From contig OX411549.1 of assembly GCA_948146395.1 (NCBI GenBank), forward strand, positions 39,169,692 through 39,233,691: a DNA stretch of 64,000 bases. The letters run 5' to 3'. The translations under genes and the position numbers were made by a program. Positions 58,656 through 64,000 of this stretch are shown here, piece by piece (the first letter of the stretch is position 1; each line of letters starts with the position of its first letter). A model generated the notes under the pieces. The model did no database searches and had not been told where the DNA came from. It worked only from the letters and a program-made list of their open reading frames with translations. Origin of the DNA: Fragum whitleyi (lineage: Eukaryota > Mollusca > Bivalvia > Cardiida > Cardiidae).

Positions 58656-61600
58656 TTTCGCGTTTGTCAACACCTGGTTCTCGGTGGAAATAATCTTCTT
58701 TTTGTAAGGATATATAAGTAAAAGGAAATTCTTCTTGTCAGTAACACCAAAAAATTAGTTGATATACTGGTTAAGAGCAAGCAGGCTTGTTCAAAAACTG
58801 CCAAGAAAGAAAAAGAAAGCACCAACCTAAATATACCAGTAACCGGACGAACCATAATTCGGATACGAAATTTCCTTCAAAATATATGCACTTTGAAAAG
58901 TTTTGTACAGCTTGTGATACTCAACTTTTGAAATGGTGAGTTTTTTTTTTCATTTTTGTTTGTTCTTATTTGGTTTTTTTCATTGACTTGGAGAAATTAT
59001 GAAAAGATTTGTACACTTATCCTCCCTTTCCACAAACAAATTTAGTTTGATCAAAGTAAACATTAGAATGGAATGAGTGTTTCAGCTCACATGAGCAAGA
59101 TGTTTCATGAACTTTTTTGATAGAATGTGATTGATAACTATCTTGCATGTCTAAACAACTTGTCACATTTTAAAATGCTTCTAGGGTTTGGGAATCCCAA
59201 GAGATTCAAAATACCTGAGTAGCAATGTTTAGAATTAATTTGTCATGCCAGTGCATCAAATTAATGGAGGCATTGAAGAGAGGGGTTGGTTCAATTTTCA
59301 CTCTTTTATTTGCAAATGCCCCAGCTTGACTGCTTCTGTCTTATTCCTACACTTTCAATTAGCCAGGGATGTGGGTCGGGTTGATTGGAAAAGTGCCTCG
59401 GCCTAGGCTAGGGGCCACTATGCCCGATATTTCCCAGAATGAGGGTAGGGGGATTAAAAGTATCACAAAGAAACATCAGTTACATGAATGTCCATTTGGT
59501 GATTGGGTGTACAGTATGTAGTTAATAAAGAATGACGGACGTTTCACTAATTAGACGTTTCCTTCCCAGACGTTTCCTATCAAGACGTTTCACTACTTTT
59601 TGGCAGTGAAACGTCTTGTATATTTTAGAGTTTTATATACATAAAGATGTTTATAATGTTAGATTTATTTTGTATTTCTGGAGTGTTTAATGGGCAAGCA
59701 AGATTTAGTCTCCACAGAAAAAGGAATAGATCTTCATTTGCAAGTGTTTACTTACATAGATATATGTTTATCATACAATTACCTGAATACAATAAGAAAA
59801 TGTGTGAAACAGTTTAATTCAATTCACACCAATCTTTATATGTTAGATATTATGGATTTATGGGTCTCTTTTTTACCCTATATCTATAAAACAAGACCCA
59901 AAAGATAGTGATTAGCCAAACAACATCATGTTGTTGAAGACACATCATTGAGTTAATAGTATTGTGATATTTATCATAGTAAGAGCATGACTTTCTTTTT
60001 CCAACTCAGTGAGAAGAGACTTTGGTCTTATATCATTTACTTGATTTTATCTTTATTCAATTAAATAGAAAAGTAATTTTGTCCATCAGTTCACTTTGTG
60101 TTCAAGAATGTATAAATTGAGAAGAAAATATTTTGAGAAAGGGAGATGTTGTTAAAAGCAAATGTCTATTTTCCCAAAATGTTTCCAACTGCATTCCATT
60201 CTTTAATATTACAAAATGTTAACAATTTGTGATTCCATTCTTTAATATTACAAAATGTTAACAATTTGTGATATTTCCAATGGTGGTCCCTAAATCATAT
60301 TAAAGTTTTTGTATGATATTCTGGTTCATGTTGGTAGAAACAGATAAGTAATAACTGTGTTGGCAGATGTAAAAAAATAATAACTTTGAAAAAAAAAGAC
60401 AAGTACTCAAAACTAAAGACATGTCAATCAAATTGTCTTCTTTGATATTTCAAAGGCTGTTAGATGCCTTCTAATGAATTTTGCAGTAATTCAGTTTTGA
60501 CATTGAATTGTAAAATTACAGCATGACCTGTGTTTAAAGCCATATAGGCAGTTTCAGATTAAAAGTGTTTGAAGTGTGGCAAAGATTAAAAGGTGTCATG
60601 ATCACTATAGTAGTTTTTTGCCGCTACATTTACAGTATACTAATTAACCCATGATTGCAGTACTTTTAAGTTTTTGATGTGGTGAGTTCCAGTTGACCAA
60701 TGAAAATAATTCTCATACAATTTGAATTAAATATATGTTTGTCAAAAAGCTGCTCCTTTCCCTGCATTTAATTTTTAGTATTAGATTTTTTTAAATGAAA
60801 TACAAAACAAGATTTATTCCAGATATAACCAAATTGAATCCCTACCAATAATGCATCCCAGAGAAGAAAAAAAAGTATTGTCACCCCTCCAGCCTTATCA
60901 AATTCTTAGACATTACAACAGGCAGTTGACAATCTGCAACCTCTTCTTTTGATTTAGAAAAAAGGCAATTTAAACTTCCTGTGCAAATTATTTATACATA
61001 AGATCTTCTAATATATTTTCTATTAAATCACCAGCCAGCTGATTGTCTATATGTAACACATGCAATATTCTGTAATCACACTCTTATTCATAACCATGTG
61101 CATTCTATAACAACAACAGATCATAACCATTAATGTCTCATCAAGATTTATATACCTGCCATTGATGAAACCAGCAATGTCGTACATGGTATAATTCAGA
61201 AGTAAAATTCTACATTAAACATAAATTTATTAAAAGCAAACAATTAATTATTCATTTTCAAAATCACAAATTAAATTACTTAATTCACTTAATCTAAAAG
61301 AACAACAACCAAAAAATGGTTAAATGGATATTTAATAACCTATTTATAAAAAAGGTAGTGAAACGTCTGAATAGTGAAATGTCTCAGGTGTGAACAGTCT
61401 CAATAACGGTGTGTTTTGAGATGCATATTAGGTTCAACTAGCTTGATTCAACTAGCTTGATTTAAGTGAGACTCTTAATAATAAAGAATGCTTTATGCTG
61501 CTATGTAAAAAAAACCCCTGAAATATGATGGCCCCTTGTTGTTAAATTATTAAAGCAACAATGCAGGAATATTTGACAAATATTATTATTCCTAGATTTC

Positions 61601-62216
61601 TGTTTGTATCCTCGGGCTTTGTTTCCTTACATATAAATTATGCATCCTAAAACCCTGTCTTTGAATGTAGTGAGAACACCTATGACTTTCCCTTTACACG
61701 CAGCTAGAGTTAAAACTAAAATCTTAAAATGAAAGTAGAAAGAATATGGATACATGTATAATTAATTCTTTTAGATAATTTCAGTGAGTAAGGCTGAAGA
61801 TGGCTGCGAAAAGGCAGTACCAGAGTAGTACAATTTTATCTTCCAAACTACTGGCACATGTTCATCTTTTTTTTGCTATATCGCTGGGAAAGGAATCTGT
61901 CAGAATCTGTCAGAATTTACAATTTTTCCACAATTTCTAACATTGATGTGATCTTCAAAACAAAAAACTACATCTCATTAGAACAAGGTTTTGTATTGCC
62001 TAAAAAGAGTAAATATGCTGTCTTGTTATGTGTAATGTGAAAAAGAATCATATGATTAGTTCAGTTTGGAAATGTGGCACATTGTTATTAGCGGCTTTCA
62101 ACACATGAAAACATGACATCTGTACTGTGCAAAAAGCGTTTTTTTGTTAAATTTCTAATTTGCACAGTAAAATTTGTAAATTCTTTCTGATTTGGTTTAA
62201 ATATTTGAAGATTATT
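58656..62216. other. AT-rich, no gene recognised
   Basis: Includes inward-facing agacgtttcac words at 59536-59625 and 61357-61395, possibly the ends of one ~1.87-kb element. A 40-bp perfect tandem duplication (attccattctttaatattac...) lies at 60192-60271. No LARS1 exon was found. Confidence 0.45.
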
Positions 62217-63243
62217 TTTAGCTCACCTGAGCACAAAGTGCTCAAGGCGAACTTTATGTTGTCATATGATGCCCATCGTGCGTTGTCTGTCATGCGTCTT
62301 CGACATTAACCTTGTATACACTCTAGAAGCTATGTTTTTAGCTCACCTGAGCACAAAGTGCTCAAGGTAAGCTTTTGTGATCGTATAATGTCCATCGTCA
62401 GTCGTCCATCTTCCATAATTTCTTGAAACATCTCCTCCTAAACCGGTGGACAAATCTTGATGAAACTTGGCAGGGATGTTCCTTGGGTCAAGCTCTACCA
62501 AAGTGGTAAAATATATGAAATCCACCGTTAACTTTCCGTTTACTCATAACAAAAAGGGTGAAACGAGGAAAATCTTCAAAAATCTTCTTCTCTGAAACCA
62601 GAAGGTAGACAGCTTTCATATTTGGTATGTAGCATCATCTAGCCGTAAGGGGACCTCTACCAAGTTTGTTTATATCAAGACCCTGGTGTCATATTTGGGC
62701 TCCACCCGGGGGCAACCATTTTAAATGAGAATCAAAGAGCAGAAATCTTTAAAAATATTCTTTTCTTTAACCCAAAGGCACACAGCTTTCATATATGGTA
62801 TGCAGCATCATCTAATGGGCCATACTTAGTTTGTGCACATCAGGACCCTGGGTTCAATGCATATTTGGGTTCCACCAGGGCGGATCCCTTTTAGCTCTTA
62901 TGAGCATGGAGGGTAAAAAAAGGAAAATCTTCAAAAATCGTCTTCTCTGAAACCAGAAGGCTGACAGCTTTCATATTTAGTATGTAGCATCATTTAGTGG
63001 ACCTCAACCAAGTTTTTTCTTATCAAGACTCTGGGATCACATTTGGGCTCCGACCGGGTGCATCCCATTTTACATAGAATCAAAGAGCGAAAAGGCATGT
63101 CCTTGCTCTTAGATAAAAATGTTCCATGTATTGATCTTTTGTAGAAATTATCCCCTTGTTGACATTTGCTCATTTGATTATTGTGATGTCCCAGGGGCCG
63201 CAGAGACTCAGGTGAGCGATCTTGTACCATCATGGTCCTCTTG
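62217..63243 (+). mobile_element. Helitron-like element, family H-d copy 3, with duplicated 5' end
   Basis: The 5' start tttttagctcacctgagcac occurs twice, at 62217 and 62337. Three diverged units follow (aatcttcttctctgaaacca, gacagctttcatatttggta, tagcatcatcta). 3' end taccatcatggtcctCTTG then TTT. Confidence 0.75.
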
Positions 63244-63246
63244 TTT

Positions 63247-63900
63247 ACTCAATCAACATGACTTTCTAGATGTCATATTTTTTGCCCAATCAACCTGAAT
63301 TTGAAACTGGTCTTACTTATTGCCTTGATGAAATTGAGCCAACTGGGTCAAAACAAGGTCTAGGGGTCAAATATATAAGAAAACATCTTGTAGACACTCA
63401 AGAGGCCATATTTTTGCCCATTCAACCTTAAAATTGGTCATTATGATTATCTTGATAAATCTTTGTAAAGTTCCAAAATGGGTCAACTTGGGTAAAAAAT
63501 GAGGTCAAGGGTCAAATCTTTAAAAAATGTTTCGTAATCCTGATTGGCCCATGAATATGAGCATGTGTATTTTCACTTTGAAATATTTGACCCATATCTC
63601 CTGAACCACTGGGTCGATTTCAATAAAACTTTACAAGAATTTTCCTGACCCTCTTAAAAATTGTTCACAGAATTTTGATTGACCCTTATATATGGGCGAA
63701 GCAGGATGTGGCGTAGTTTGAGCCCAAAATCTTTTAACGACACCTCCTCCTGAACCACTGGGCCTGCCTTGTTTTAGCATGAAATCTTTGCATGAAATTT
63801 CTGGGCGTGGCAGGGTTGGACTTATTTTGAGCTGCAAATCTTTAAAAATCTTCATCTCAGAAACCACTGGGTGGCCAGGGTCTTTTTTTTACTTTGAATT
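63247..63900 (+). repeat. Diverged Helitron-like body units
   Basis: Words such as gccatatttttgcccattca, aaattggtcat and gggtcaacttgggtaaaaa match the units of 21110-21893. Later text (cctcctgaaccactgggcc) resembles family H-d. Ends run off or are unclear. Confidence 0.5.
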
Positions 63901-64000
63901 CTTGGAATAAAGTGTCTTCTTCAACAAGTAGGCAATTGTGAATAAAACCTTGCCAGAAAATTACTTGAATGAGATCTGCTGAACCAATTAACCTTAGGTG

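Noticed and set aside
56716..58673. Repeated 72-98-residue open frames on the - strand
   Set aside because: They recur every ~332 bp with the tandem array of a Helitron-like element and encode nothing recognisable.

Overview
This is a eukaryotic genomic window, intron-rich and AT-rich, with no prokaryotic-style gene layout. The repeat content suggests a mollusc, most likely a bivalve. It has tRNA-derived SINEs with a gcgttaaactccattcaatcaatc-type tail, many short elements with a hairpin at each end and GTCCGTCC-rich tracts, and dense MITEs. The species cannot be named from the sequence alone.

Two protein-coding genes are recognisable, both on the + strand and both incomplete. (1) Six exons at 8249-24548 encode the 3' part of a Cys-loop ligand-gated anion channel subunit of the glycine receptor / glutamate-gated chloride channel type. 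They run from mid extracellular domain through M4 to the stop codon; the 5' exons were not found. (2) Eleven exons at 38707-52668 encode the N-terminal ~474 residues of cytoplasmic leucyl-tRNA synthetase (LARS1). They cover the HIGH-type motif and most of the CP1 editing domain. The KMSKS half is not in the window, so the intron after 52668 runs more than 11.3 kb or off the end.

Layout: 1-8240, repeats only. 8241-24548, channel gene; its 9.3-kb intron (10112-19448) holds a 2.77-kb Transib-like element, a 0.6-kb foldback, several MITEs and a TTAA-type element carrying a reverse transcriptase remnant. 24549-38687, intergenic or 5' of LARS1, with MITEs, SINEs, two ~0.8-0.9-kb inverted-repeat elements, and a pogo/Tigger-like element split by a Helitron-like one. 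38688-52668, LARS1, whose introns carry SINEs with target duplications, hAT-like, Harbinger-like and Helitron-like elements and a 36-bp minisatellite. 52669-64000, almost wholly Helitron-like elements with internal tandem arrays and AT-rich sequence.

The two genes have no functional link that the sequence shows. The main interest is the transposon architecture: clean target duplications, several nested insertions, a shared 3' hairpin-plus-CTTG terminus across apparently unrelated families, and elements that lie next to or contribute to splice sites.
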